Origin: UBA4408 sp002389785
GTDB taxonomy: Bacteria; Bacteroidota; Bacteroidia; UBA4408
Length of the DNA: 7,747 bases
NCBI GenBank assembly: GCA_035438985.1
Contig: DAORJK010000041.1
Coordinates: forward strand, 1 to 7,747
Direction: 5' to 3'
The notes beneath the pieces were generated by a model. The model made no database searches and was not told the DNA's origin. It saw nothing but the letters and a program-made list of their open reading frames with translations. Shown here one piece after another: positions 1 to 5,409 of the stretch. Within the stretch, counting starts at the first letter, position 1. Every line of letters begins with the position of its first letter. The translations under genes and the position numbers were made by a program.

Positions 1-194
1 AATAACCCAATAACCCAATAACCCAATAACCCAATAACCCAATAACCCAATAACCCAATAACCAATAACCCAATAACCCAATAACCCAATAACCCAATAA
101 CCAATAACCAATAACCAATAACCAATAACCAATAACCAATAACCCAATAACCCAATAACTCAAAACCCAATAACCCAAAAACCGAATAACCAAT
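1..194. repeat. Tandem AATAACCC / AATAACC microsatellite array
   Basis: Seven 8-bp units AATAACCC (1-56) are followed by one 7-bp unit, four 8-bp units (64-95), six 7-bp AATAACC units (96-137), two 8-bp units and a decayed tail (154-194) that contains CAAAACCC and AAAAACCG variants. The array probably continues left of the window. On the minus strand it reads GGGTTATT, giving G3 tracts 5 nt apart, which fits the usual G-quadruplex pattern. The unit-length switch from 8 to 7 and back suggests growth by slippage. No gene can be supported inside it. It abuts the start of the DUF58 gene and so occupies the place of its 5' region. Confidence 0.97.
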
Positions 195-196
195 CC

Positions 197-1126
197 GTGC
201 CTCTCAATCAGCAACAAATACAACAGTATTCACACCTCGAATTGCTTGCCAAGCAAGTGGTTGAGGGATTTATTACAGGCTTACACAAGAGTCCTTTTCA
301 TGGCTTTTCGGTAGAGTTTGCTGAGCATCGTTTGTACAACACAGGCGAATCAACCAAACACATCGATTGGAAATTATTTGGCAGAAGCGATAAGTTGTTT
401 GTGAAGCGTTTTGAGGAAGAAACTAATTTGCGATGTCAACTAGTTATTGATGCTTCATCGAGCATGTATTTTCCAGAGGCCGACAAAGCGAAAAAGGAGG
501 TACAAAACAAGTTAAACTTTAGTACACATGCGGCAGCAGCACTTTGTTATTTGTTGCGCAATCAGCGCGATGCGGTTGGATTAAGTGTTTTTTCGGATAA
601 GGTGAAGGTGCATACTCCATGCAAATCGAGCATGGTACACAGTAAACTAATTTTTTCGGAGCTCGAAAAATTAATGGTGCCTTACCGCCCCGATCAAAGC
701 AAGCCAACCATGGCAGTTGAAGCTTTGCACGAAATAGCCGAAAACATTCACAAGCGTTCGTTGGTGATTATTTTTAGCGATATGATGGATAGTGGACGAA
801 GCAATGCGGATTTATTTTCGGCCTTGCAGCATTTGCGCCACAACAAACACGAGGTTATTTTATTTCATGTACTTGACAAATCAAAGGAATTGAATTTCGA
901 ATTTGAAAATAGGCCTTATACTTTTATTGATATGGAAACAGGGGAAGAGCTAAAGGTGAATCCCAATGAAATAAAGAGTACTTATTTAAAAGCGGTGAAT
1001 GAATTTACGCAGCAATTAAAAATGTATTGTGGTCAATACCGCATTGATTTTGTGGAGGCTGATATTAATGAAGGTTTCAACGCTGTATTATCGGCTTATT
1101 TAATAAAACGCAGCAAGCTTATTTAA
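197..1126 (+). CDS. DUF58 domain protein with von Willebrand A-like fold
   Basis: This 309-aa protein matches the Bacteroidota DUF58 family, which is often found beside MoxR ATPases and Bat-type vWA proteins; its exact role is unknown. The family hallmark is seen at residues 30-76 (HKSPFHGFSVEFAEHR, then HIDWK at 55-59 and KRFEEE at 70-75). The vWA-like part begins with a MIDAS-type D-x-S-x-S (DASSS, 85-89), and the second acidic segment IIFSDMMD lies at 191-198. No signal peptide or membrane span is visible, so it is probably cytoplasmic. The start is GTG: the frame is open back to a stop at 140-142, but those codons are repeat sequence without an ATG, and the N-terminus as chosen has the family's usual short lead before YSHLELLAKQ. 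No moxR gene is visible; its partner may lie left of the window. Confidence 0.9.
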   Translation: MPLNQQQIQQYSHLELLAKQVVEGFITGLHKSPFHGFSVEFAEHRLYNTGESTKHIDWKLFGRSDKLFVKRFEEETNLRCQLVIDASSSMYFPEADKAKKEVQNKLNFSTHAAAALCYLLRNQRDAVGLSVFSDKVKVHTPCKSSMVHSKLIFSELEKLMVPYRPDQSKPTMAVEALHEIAENIHKRSLVIIFSDMMDSGRSNADLFSALQHLRHNKHEVILFHVLDKSKELNFEFENRPYTFIDMETGEELKVNPNEIKSTYLKAVNEFTQQLKMYCGQYRIDFVEADINEGFNAVLSAYLIKRSKLI

Positions 1127-1140
1127 TTTTTGAAAATAAT

Positions 1141-1171
1141 TTTGGATGCTATTAAAATTAATCTATTTTTG
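1141..1171 (+). promoter_or_regulatory. Bacteroidota-type promoter for tRNA-Asp
   Basis: A -33 element TTTG (1141-1144) is followed after 19 bp by TATTTTTG (1164-1171), a perfect match to the TAnnTTTG -7 consensus. Transcription would start some 5-8 nt downstream of the -7 box, about 20 nt before the mature tRNA 5' end. Confidence 0.75.
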
Positions 1172-1197
1172 CAGTCCCAAAATTCTAATACAAAAAC

Positions 1198-1271
1198 GGT
1201 TCGGTAGTTCAGCTGGTTAGAATACGTGCCTGTCACGCACGGGGTCGCGGGTTCGAGTCCCGTCCGGACCG
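1198..1271 (+). tRNA. tRNA-Asp (anticodon GTC)
   Basis: A complete cloverleaf is visible. The acceptor is GGTTCGG (1198-1204) pairing with CCGGACC (1264-1270), including one T-G wobble. The anticodon stem is CGTGC/GCACG (1225-1229, 1237-1241) with a 7-nt loop CTGTCAC and anticodon GTC at 1232-1234. The T arm is GCGGG-TTCGAGT-CCCGT (1247-1263) and the discriminator is G1271. The CCA end is not encoded (GCAAAT follows). It delivers aspartate to GAC/GAU codons. It has its own promoter and terminator. Confidence 0.97.
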
Positions 1272-1272
1272 C

Positions 1273-1317
1273 AAATAGCCCTTGAAAGCATTGGTTTTCA
1301 AGGGCTATTTCATTTTT
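1273..1317 (+). terminator. Intrinsic terminator after tRNA-Asp
   Basis: A perfect 15-bp stem, AAATAGCCCTTGAAA (1273-1287) with its complement at 1296-1310, and an 8-nt loop; CATTTTT follows (1311-1317). It starts one base after the tRNA discriminator. The stem is symmetric and has A-rich and T-rich flanks, so it may also stop leftward transcription. Confidence 0.88.
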
Positions 1318-1425
1318 AAGTACACAATTGCGTACGAACTTTCGAAGTTTAGTCAAAAAATATAATTGTTTAAAACCTATATCGTCTTTAATTTCTTCTT
1401 TAGAGTATAAAATATCGATTGTAAT

Positions 1426-2721
1426 TTATTTGTTGATTGTTCTTGTAAAAGTTTCTTCAAGAATTTTATCATTTACGTGATCTTTAAAAACTCTTTGCCA
1501 AATGGTTTTATTAATTGGTAATCGTACTCTGTATTTTGAAATTAATTCAATAGACCAAGGAAAGTTTAAGGGGTGACGCCAGTTTATTTTATCCTTATAT
1601 TTTTCAATTAAATCAATTGTCCATGGTAATCCAGAATTCATACTCATTGAGCCCCAACCTGATTTCCAATTCCATTTATTTTTATTGTTTTCGATTAATT
1701 CCATAGTCCAAGGTAGTTTGCAATTACTGCTTAACCCAAAACCACTCATTCTGCCCCAGTCCCATTTGCTCTGAAAAGTCTCAAATAGTTCTATAGTCCA
1801 TGGTAATGACTCATTCGAACTGAGAGCACTCCAATGCCAACGGTCTTTAAATTTCTCAATTAGTTGAATTGACCATGGTAAACCTTTGTTTTCACTTAAG
1901 GATTGCCAATTCCATTTTGTATCATATTTTTCAATTACCTCAACAGACCAAGGGAAATTTGGATTTCCACTTAGCCCGGGAAAATGATGAATTCCCCAAT
2001 GCCATTTGTCAATATGTTTTTCAAAAAACTCAATGGACCAGGGTAGGCAAGGGTTTTCACTCAATCCGTTAAACCCCCATCGCCATTTATCTTGATATTT
2101 TTCAATTAGTTCATTAGAGCATGGTAAGTTTGGGTTTTCGCTTAAACACCCCCAATTCAGGTCGTTTTTAAATTTTTCAATTAAATTCATTGACCATGGT
2201 AAGTCAGGGTTTCCACTTATACCCATTTCAAAATAATCCTTTTTTCCCCATTGGCATTTGCCCCAATTCCAGCCTCGTTGGAATCTTTCAATTAACTCTA
2301 TAGACCATGGCATATTTGAATTACGACTTAGATAAGGCCAATGCCATTTTTTAAAGTTTGCTATTAACTTGATTGTCCACGGAATTGCTGAATTGTCGCT
2401 TAAATATATCCATCTGACCTTGTCTTCGAATTTTTCAATTAATTCAATTGTCCAAGGTATTTTTTTGTTTGAACTTATTTCCGCCCAATCCCATCTATCT
2501 TTATATTTTTCAATTAGCTCCACATTCCAATTCAGTTCTTCATTTGCACTTAAATTTTTCCAATTCAATTGGTGGCAATATTTTTCTAAATAAAAGTGAC
2601 TTAATGGATAAAATTTTGAAACTATAGATTTGAAGAATATTGGATGTGAGGCAAAGAAATCAACAAACCATCTTTCAGGAATTATATCTATATACTTCTT
2701 TGAATTAACTTCGGGTTGCAT
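1426..2721 (-). CDS. Trp-rich tandem-repeat protein (about 14 x 25 aa)
   Basis: I do not recognise a named family for this 431-aa protein. Residues 39-403 consist of about 14 copies of a unit with consensus PWSIELIEKYKDKWNW followed by xxLSxNxxL. Units begin near residues 39, 64, 89, 114, 138, 175, 200, 227, 257, 282, 307, 337, 366 and 388, so the base period is 25 aa, with short insertions after the WxW in some units. The first unit and the last two are degenerate. A non-repeat N-terminus (1-38) and a short tail (404-431, ending FKDHVNDKILEETF) flank the array. There is no signal peptide or membrane span. The likely form is a helical solenoid used for binding, which is inference. The ATG lies 2 nt after the stop of the upstream UPF0489 gene (TAG-TT-ATG), so the two are almost certainly co-translated. 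I recall similar W-x-x-(I/L)S-x-N-P repeats in other Bacteroidota and in giant viruses, unverified. Confidence 0.85.
   Translation of the reverse strand: MQPEVNSKKYIDIIPERWFVDFFASHPIFFKSIVSKFYPLSHFYLEKYCHQLNWKNLSANEELNWNVELIEKYKDRWDWAEISSNKKIPWTIELIEKFEDKVRWIYLSDNSAIPWTIKLIANFKKWHWPYLSRNSNMPWSIELIERFQRGWNWGKCQWGKKDYFEMGISGNPDLPWSMNLIEKFKNDLNWGCLSENPNLPCSNELIEKYQDKWRWGFNGLSENPCLPWSIEFFEKHIDKWHWGIHHFPGLSGNPNFPWSVEVIEKYDTKWNWQSLSENKGLPWSIQLIEKFKDRWHWSALSSNESLPWTIELFETFQSKWDWGRMSGFGLSSNCKLPWTMELIENNKNKWNWKSGWGSMSMNSGLPWTIDLIEKYKDKINWRHPLNFPWSIELISKYRVRLPINKTIWQRVFKDHVNDKILEETFTRTINK
1513..2607 (-). repeat. DNA encoding the 25-aa Trp repeats
   Basis: About fourteen 75-bp-class units read on the minus strand. 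Unit lengths run 25, 25, 25, 25, 24, 37, 25, 27, 30, 25, 25, 30, 29 and 22 codons by the protein alignment. On the plus strand the recurring signature is CCATGGTAA or near variants (W-S/T at the unit start). Units have diverged in DNA while keeping Trp, Leu/Ile and Glu positions, which argues for selection on the protein rather than recent slippage. Confidence 0.85.
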
Positions 2722-2723
2722 AA

Positions 2724-3449
2724 CTAAATTTCAAATTTAACATTTAGTATCGAACAAATTAATTTCAACTTTTTAATTGCTTCTGTCCATCCTCCGCAGC
2801 ATTCCGGGCTTAGGCAAATTGTAATAATTTCAATGTTTTTTACTTGGAGTTTAATCTCTGTTATTAGTTTTATTATAAATGTATCATCAAGTTTTTGAGT
2901 AATTGGCGAACCCGAATCAAAAAAATAGTCTATATCCAGGTTGAGTATCCATTTATCACCTCTACTATTACCGATAATGGTTTTTATCGTTGCAATAAGA
3001 TTTTCTGAGGATATTTTTTTTGTAATAAACCCGTCTAATTCATAGTCTTGCTCATCAGTCGCAAAATAACGTAAGTTGAAAAACTTTGGAAAGGCATCAT
3101 TAACGTAGGAGATATAATTATCCCATCTAAACATCTTAATGTTATCTGATTCAGGTGGCTGTTTTAAATTTAAATATTCATTTAATGAAAGTTCATTTAG
3201 TAGTAATCCTTTGTCTATAATTTCACTTTGCATTAAATTGGGATAATCAAGTAGGTCATAATGTTGGTCGATATGAAACAGGTTGTAGGATTTTTTCACA
3301 TCTAAGAATTGAGGCCAAACCCAACCTGCTGCTAAATGATTGTCCATAATAAAAATCTTATCCGATTTAAATAGAAAATTTAATTTATCATTTGAAGATT
3401 CATCATTTTTTGACGCTGAAAATTCTTTGGGTGGTTCCTTTATCCACAT
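2724..3449 (-). CDS. UPF0489 family protein, probable arginase-like metalloenzyme
   Basis: This 241-aa protein carries the motifs I associate with UPF0489 (human C5orf22 relatives): IMDNHLAAGWVW (34-45), FHIDQHYDL (58-66), NLDIDYFF (170-177) and LSPECCGGW (213-221). D61-Q-H63-Y-D65 and D172-I-D174 resemble the DxHxD and DxD manganese ligands of ureohydrolases, and the family has been proposed to be arginase-related. Some peptide-modifying arginases that turn arginine into ornithine in ribosomal peptides are, as I recall, members or close relatives. Activity here is therefore inferred: hydrolysis of a guanidino group on an unknown substrate. No signal peptide is seen. It is the first gene of a two-gene operon with the Trp-repeat protein, 2 nt apart. 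ATG at 3449 is the first good start, with no Shine-Dalgarno sequence, and I found no clear upstream -7 box. Confidence 0.8.
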   Translation of the reverse strand: MWIKEPPKEFSASKNDESSNDKLNFLFKSDKIFIMDNHLAAGWVWPQFLDVKKSYNLFHIDQHYDLLDYPNLMQSEIIDKGLLLNELSLNEYLNLKQPPESDNIKMFRWDNYISYVNDAFPKFFNLRYFATDEQDYELDGFITKKISSENLIATIKTIIGNSRGDKWILNLDIDYFFDSGSPITQKLDDTFIIKLITEIKLQVKNIEIITICLSPECCGGWTEAIKKLKLICSILNVKFEI

Positions 3450-3616
3450 GGGCTTATTTTTTAATTGACGCTGATTCTTATTTAATTTGAATTTAAAGTT
3501 ATAAAACTCGTTGTAAAAATTTAGCTAGCCTAATTTGGGGAATTAACTAAACCCTTATTTATAATCAAAGGGAGCTGAGGCAAAATAAAATGTGAAGCAA
3601 CATAGATAGAGGTATT
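3450..3616. other. Intergenic stretch upstream of the UPF0489 gene
   Basis: This AT-rich sequence should hold the promoter of the leftward operon, but no good CAAANNTA (reverse -7) match was found. A weak hairpin, CCCTT...AAGGG, lies around 3551-3571. A GTG-started minus-strand frame (3530-3727) crosses it but has no recognisable protein character. Confidence 0.4.
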
Positions 3617-3730
3617 ATGCACGGAGTTTTTTTGGTGAAGGTCAGCAATAAAAAGGCTATGTCTCTTTATTGCTGTCCAAGTAAATTTGCAGTTACTTTC
3701 GGAGATGCCGTCATTCAAACTCGCCACTAA
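3617..3730 (+). CDS. Possible 37-aa small ORF, perhaps part of a repeat element
   Basis: An ATG frame of 37 codons ends at TAA 3728-3730 and reads MHGVFLVKVSNKKAM followed by a C-terminal KFAVTFGDAVIQTRH. I have an unverified recollection of very similar short peptides scattered through Bacteroidota genomes, which would fit an interspersed DNA element translated by gene finders rather than a functional protein. No promoter or ribosome binding site is evident. The minus strand of the same DNA is also open (GTG start at 3727), so strand assignment rests only on that recollection. Confidence 0.25.
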   Translation: MHGVFLVKVSNKKAMSLYCCPSKFAVTFGDAVIQTRH

Positions 3731-3737
3731 CCATAGG

Positions 3738-3974
3738 TTATCTCTGCAAAACGAAATGGGTCATGTCATGAAGGAGCTTCATAAATTCTCTTAGAATATC
3801 ATCACTCAGGTTTAGTTGTAGCTGGAGATCAAGGGCCTTTACCAAGTCGAAACTTAGTGGTTGTCTCTCAAACATCTCTATTAACGCATGTGCAATGACA
3901 GCATTGGAAAGCTTTTCAGTTTTTTCACTCACTCGCGCCAGTCTGAAGAGGCGACTGTATACATCTTTGACCAA
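3738..3974 (-). pseudogene. Probable 5'-truncated gene remnant, 78 codons
   Basis: The frame reads VKDVYSRLFRLARVSEKTEK, then an amphipathic helical stretch (LSNAVIAHALIEMFERQ, FDLVKALDLQLQL, DDILREFMKLLHD) and ends HFVLQR. I do not recognise the family; a start of the form YSRLF is reminiscent of some PD-(D/E)XK-type accessory proteins, but no catalytic motif is present in this length. The only start codon near the beginning is TTG at 3974, 8 nt after the stop of the 92-aa gene; the first ATG is at codon 34. Upstream the frame is open only to 3992. The 5' part (3894-3972) has a decayed homologous copy at 7670-7747 in opposite orientation. Either a truncated remnant or a TTG-started gene coupled to its neighbour is possible. 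Confidence 0.4.
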
Positions 3975-3982
3975 AGCAGTTT

Positions 3983-4261
3983 TTAGATATATTCATATTC
4001 GACGATTACACTATCTTCATTATTCAAATTCTTTAATATAATCTCTACTATTTCCTTTTGTCGAATAATCGGAAATAAATAAGGGAAGCTATAAGCCTTT
4101 TTATTTGCTTTGTTTAGAGTTAGTTTATAATTGTGGGAATTTGACTTAATATAAATTTCGGTGCTAAACTCTTTGCCTTTGATAGCTGTTATTTTAAAAG
4201 AAGATAAAGTTCCTGCTAATGCTATTTTTTTCTTTTCTCCCTTATTAATTTCTATTGTCAT
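3983..4261 (-). CDS. Small hypothetical protein, beta-rich, 92 aa
   Basis: I do not recognise this protein. It starts with ATG (MTIEINKGEKKKIALAG) and is lysine-rich with alternating hydrophobic residues (FSTEIYIK, NYKLTLNK, IVEIILKNL, VIVEYEYI), which suggests a small beta-sandwich. There is no signal peptide, membrane segment or cysteine. It ends 8 nt before the TTG of the downstream remnant ORF. Coding character is reasonable: regular amphipathic strands and no runs of rare residues. No matching -7 box was found upstream in 4262-4400, though TATTGTTG on the minus strand is one base off consensus. Confidence 0.55.
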   Translation of the reverse strand: MTIEINKGEKKKIALAGTLSSFKITAIKGKEFSTEIYIKSNSHNYKLTLNKANKKAYSFPYLFPIIRQKEIVEIILKNLNNEDSVIVEYEYI

Positions 4262-4588
4262 ATTATGGTTTTTGGGTAAAAATCTATCGGTTTTTTAATC
4301 ATCACATCATGAAAATCATTTTTTTTTATCATTTTTAGATAAATAATTTTCAACAACAATATGTTAATTACCAAAAACCCTGTCAGATTTGCAATATTTG
4401 AAACATATTAAAAACTATATTTCAGCGTAGTTATTTTTGATTTGTTTTTCTTACTATACAATAGTTTCGAGCTGTTCCTATTGTAACTATTTTTTTGTGT
4501 TTTATGGGAAGGGCGGTAAGATAGTAAATCTTTTTAAATATCTATCAATTTGTGCTGCTCTATATTTTAACATATCAATTCTATGCAA
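4262..4588. other. Gene-free AT-rich stretch
   Basis: No supportable gene. It contains a poly-T run near 4319-4328, two ATCATTTTT copies, and should include the leftward promoter of the 92-aa gene and the upstream region of the rightward 133-aa gene. A plus-strand TTG frame (4437-4622) is rich in Tyr, Cys and Phe, as expected from translated AT-rich intergenic DNA. Confidence 0.6.
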
Positions 4589-4621
4589 TTTGGAAGATAT
4601 GCAAACTTTAATCTATCTTTG
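4589..4621 (+). promoter_or_regulatory. Bacteroidota-type promoter for the 133-aa gene
   Basis: TTTG (4589-4592) is followed after 21 bp by TATCTTTG (4614-4621), a full match to TAnnTTTG. It predicts a start near 4626-4629 and a leader of under 20 nt before ATG 4645. It may drive the gene together with the downstream hairpin, tRNA-like gene and structured region. Confidence 0.72.
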
Positions 4622-4644
4622 AGTCAAATATAAAAAGCCACAAA

Positions 4645-5046
4645 ATGAACACAGAAACTTTAGTAGAAAAATTGCAAAGCGAAAAGCGAAAGTATCGTGA
4701 ACTAATTGATGCTATTGATGTTCTTATTTCCACATATGAAAAGAATGATGGAACAACAGATGGAACAACAGATGCTAATACAAGAGGAACAACAGTTGTT
4801 ATACCTGCTACATTTGAAGGCGCTTTAACATGGAAAGAAAAGGTGCTTTTTGGGCTTAATCAATGTGCTAATAAGAAAGGCTTTGTTAGTGATATTATAA
4901 ATGTTCTTAAAACATATGACAGTACTATTAGTAAAGATAATACTCCTGCTTTTAATCAGATAACAGGTCAAGCAAGTAGATTAGCAAAAAAGAGAATTAT
5001 TGGTTATAGGGCAGTAGGTAGTAAGAACCAATATTTTATAAAATAA
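4645..5046 (+). CDS. Hypothetical protein: coiled coil, linker, probable winged helix
   Basis: A 133-aa protein in three parts. Residues 1-33 are a charged helix with coiled-coil character (LVEKLQSEKRKYRELIDAID). Residues 34-52 are a Gly/Thr/Asp linker encoded by two perfect 12-bp copies of GATGGAACAACA (4747-4770) with a third partial copy near 4786. Residues 59-133 resemble the small winged-helix domain seen in many Bacteroidota hypothetical proteins: LTWKEKVLFGLNQ, GFVSDIINVLKTYD, a helix ITGQASRLAKKRIIGYR and a final GSKNQYFIK hairpin. DNA binding is inferred, with dimerisation through the coiled coil. A consensus promoter lies just upstream, and a hairpin and tRNA-like gene follow within 26 nt. 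No Shine-Dalgarno sequence is present (CCACAAA before ATG). Confidence 0.75.
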   Translation: MNTETLVEKLQSEKRKYRELIDAIDVLISTYEKNDGTTDGTTDANTRGTTVVIPATFEGALTWKEKVLFGLNQCANKKGFVSDIINVLKTYDSTISKDNTPAFNQITGQASRLAKKRIIGYRAVGSKNQYFIK

Positions 5047-5047
5047 A

Positions 5048-5070
5048 AGAGAGATGTGGTGCATCTCTCT
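5048..5070 (+). other. Perfect 9-bp hairpin between the 133-aa gene and the tRNA
   Basis: AGAGAGATG (5048-5056) pairs with CATCTCTCT (5062-5070) around a 5-nt loop TGGTG. It begins 2 nt after the stop codon and ends 1 nt before the tRNA acceptor stem. There is no T run behind it, so a processing signal or weak attenuator fits better than a terminator. The CT tract runs on into the tRNA 5' end, allowing a slipped pairing. Confidence 0.6.
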
Positions 5071-5071
5071 C

Positions 5072-5147
5072 TCTGTGGTAGTTCAATGGATAGAACACGG
5101 TTAATTGCCTTCGACCGAGGTTGTGAGTTCGATTCTCACCCACAGAA
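5072..5147 (+). tRNA. tRNA-like gene with 10-nt anticodon loop, anticodon unclear
   Basis: The cloverleaf is otherwise canonical: acceptor TCTGTGG (5072-5078) pairing perfectly with CCACAGA (5140-5146) and discriminator A5147; TA at positions 8-9; D arm GTTC-AATGGATA-GAAC with GG in the loop; T arm GTGAG-TTCGATT-CTCAC; and a 5-nt variable loop AGGTT, resembling arginine tRNAs. The anticodon stem CGGTT/GACCG (5098-5102, 5113-5117) closes AATTGCCTTC, 10 nt instead of 7, so no standard anticodon can be assigned. Possible readings include TGC or GCC following a T at position 33. No encoded CCA. It is either a non-decoding or expanded-loop tRNA, or a degenerate copy whose stems happen to be intact. 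Confidence 0.65.
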
Positions 5148-5278
5148 CTAAAATTAATTAGGGTTGACCGCCCGATAGGAGGAAATGGTAGGGTAAAAAC
5201 ATATCTACCACTTTTAACGGCTCTGTTTGAAATCTTCATTTGACAGAGAATAACCGTACATCTTCCTACTTTAAAATC
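5148..5278 (+). ncRNA. Candidate structured RNA between tRNA and terminator
   Basis: No coding frame is supported. Nested pairing is visible: TGGTAG (5186-5191) with CTACCA (5205-5210); ACGG (5217-5220) with CCGT (5254-5257) enclosing CTCTGT (5221-5226) with ACAGAG (5243-5248), which in turn encloses TGAA/TTCA (5228-5231, 5235-5238). A terminator follows directly. I match it to no known RNA family. It could instead be the 3' trailer of the tRNA transcript. Confidence 0.35.
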
Positions 5279-5306
5279 GCCCTTGCGTCATCCGCAGGGG
5301 CTTTTT
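5279..5306 (+). terminator. Intrinsic terminator
   Basis: GCCCTTGCG (5279-5287) pairs with CGCAGGGGC (5293-5301), 9 bp with one T-G wobble, around the loop TCATC, followed by TTTTT (5302-5306). It would end the transcript that carries the 133-aa gene, the tRNA-like gene and the structured stretch. Confidence 0.85.
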
Positions 5307-5360
5307 ATTTCCACAAATAAAAGCATTATAATTATAGTTTGCAAATTTTTTGTTAAAATA

Positions 5361-5390
5361 TGTCAGACAAATTACTAACATTGTCTGACA
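5361..5390. promoter_or_regulatory. 10-bp inverted repeat upstream of the first RHH gene
   Basis: TGTCAGACAA (5361-5370) and TTGTCTGACA (5381-5390) are perfect complements separated by 10 bp. The spacer and right arm overlap a near-consensus -7 box TAACATTG (5376-5383), preceded by TTTG at 5349-5352 with a long 23-bp spacing. Position and symmetry suggest an operator, perhaps for autoregulation by the RHH protein encoded 20 bp downstream. It could also be an end of a mobile unit, although no second copy is in the window. Confidence 0.5.
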
Positions 5391-5409
5391 ATATTATTTT
5401 TTACTATTA

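Noticed and set aside
1..194. CRISPR array
   Set aside because: Units are 7-8 bp with no spacers; it is a simple satellite.
1198..1271. tRNA-Asp 3' end as a genomic-island attachment site
   Set aside because: Accessory genes follow it, but no duplicate of the tRNA 3' segment and no integrase gene is visible in the window.
1123..1356. 77-codon minus-strand frame across tRNA-Asp (contains RTGLEPATPCVTGTYSNQL)
   Set aside because: This is the familiar spurious translation of a reverse-complemented tRNA; the DNA is fully explained by tRNA-Asp and its terminator.
3530..3727. 65-codon minus-strand GTG frame
   Set aside because: No recognisable pattern or ribosome binding site; the opposite strand carries a short frame that looks more familiar, so neither is secure.
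4437..4622. 61-codon plus-strand TTG frame before the 133-aa gene
   Set aside because: Tyr/Cys/Phe-rich composition typical of translated AT-rich intergenic DNA; it runs through the consensus promoter of the next gene.
5036..5239. 67-codon minus-strand frame across the second tRNA (contains GENRTHNLGRRQLTVFYPLNY)
   Set aside because: Again a tRNA read backwards; the cloverleaf stems explain the sequence, and the frame has no other support.
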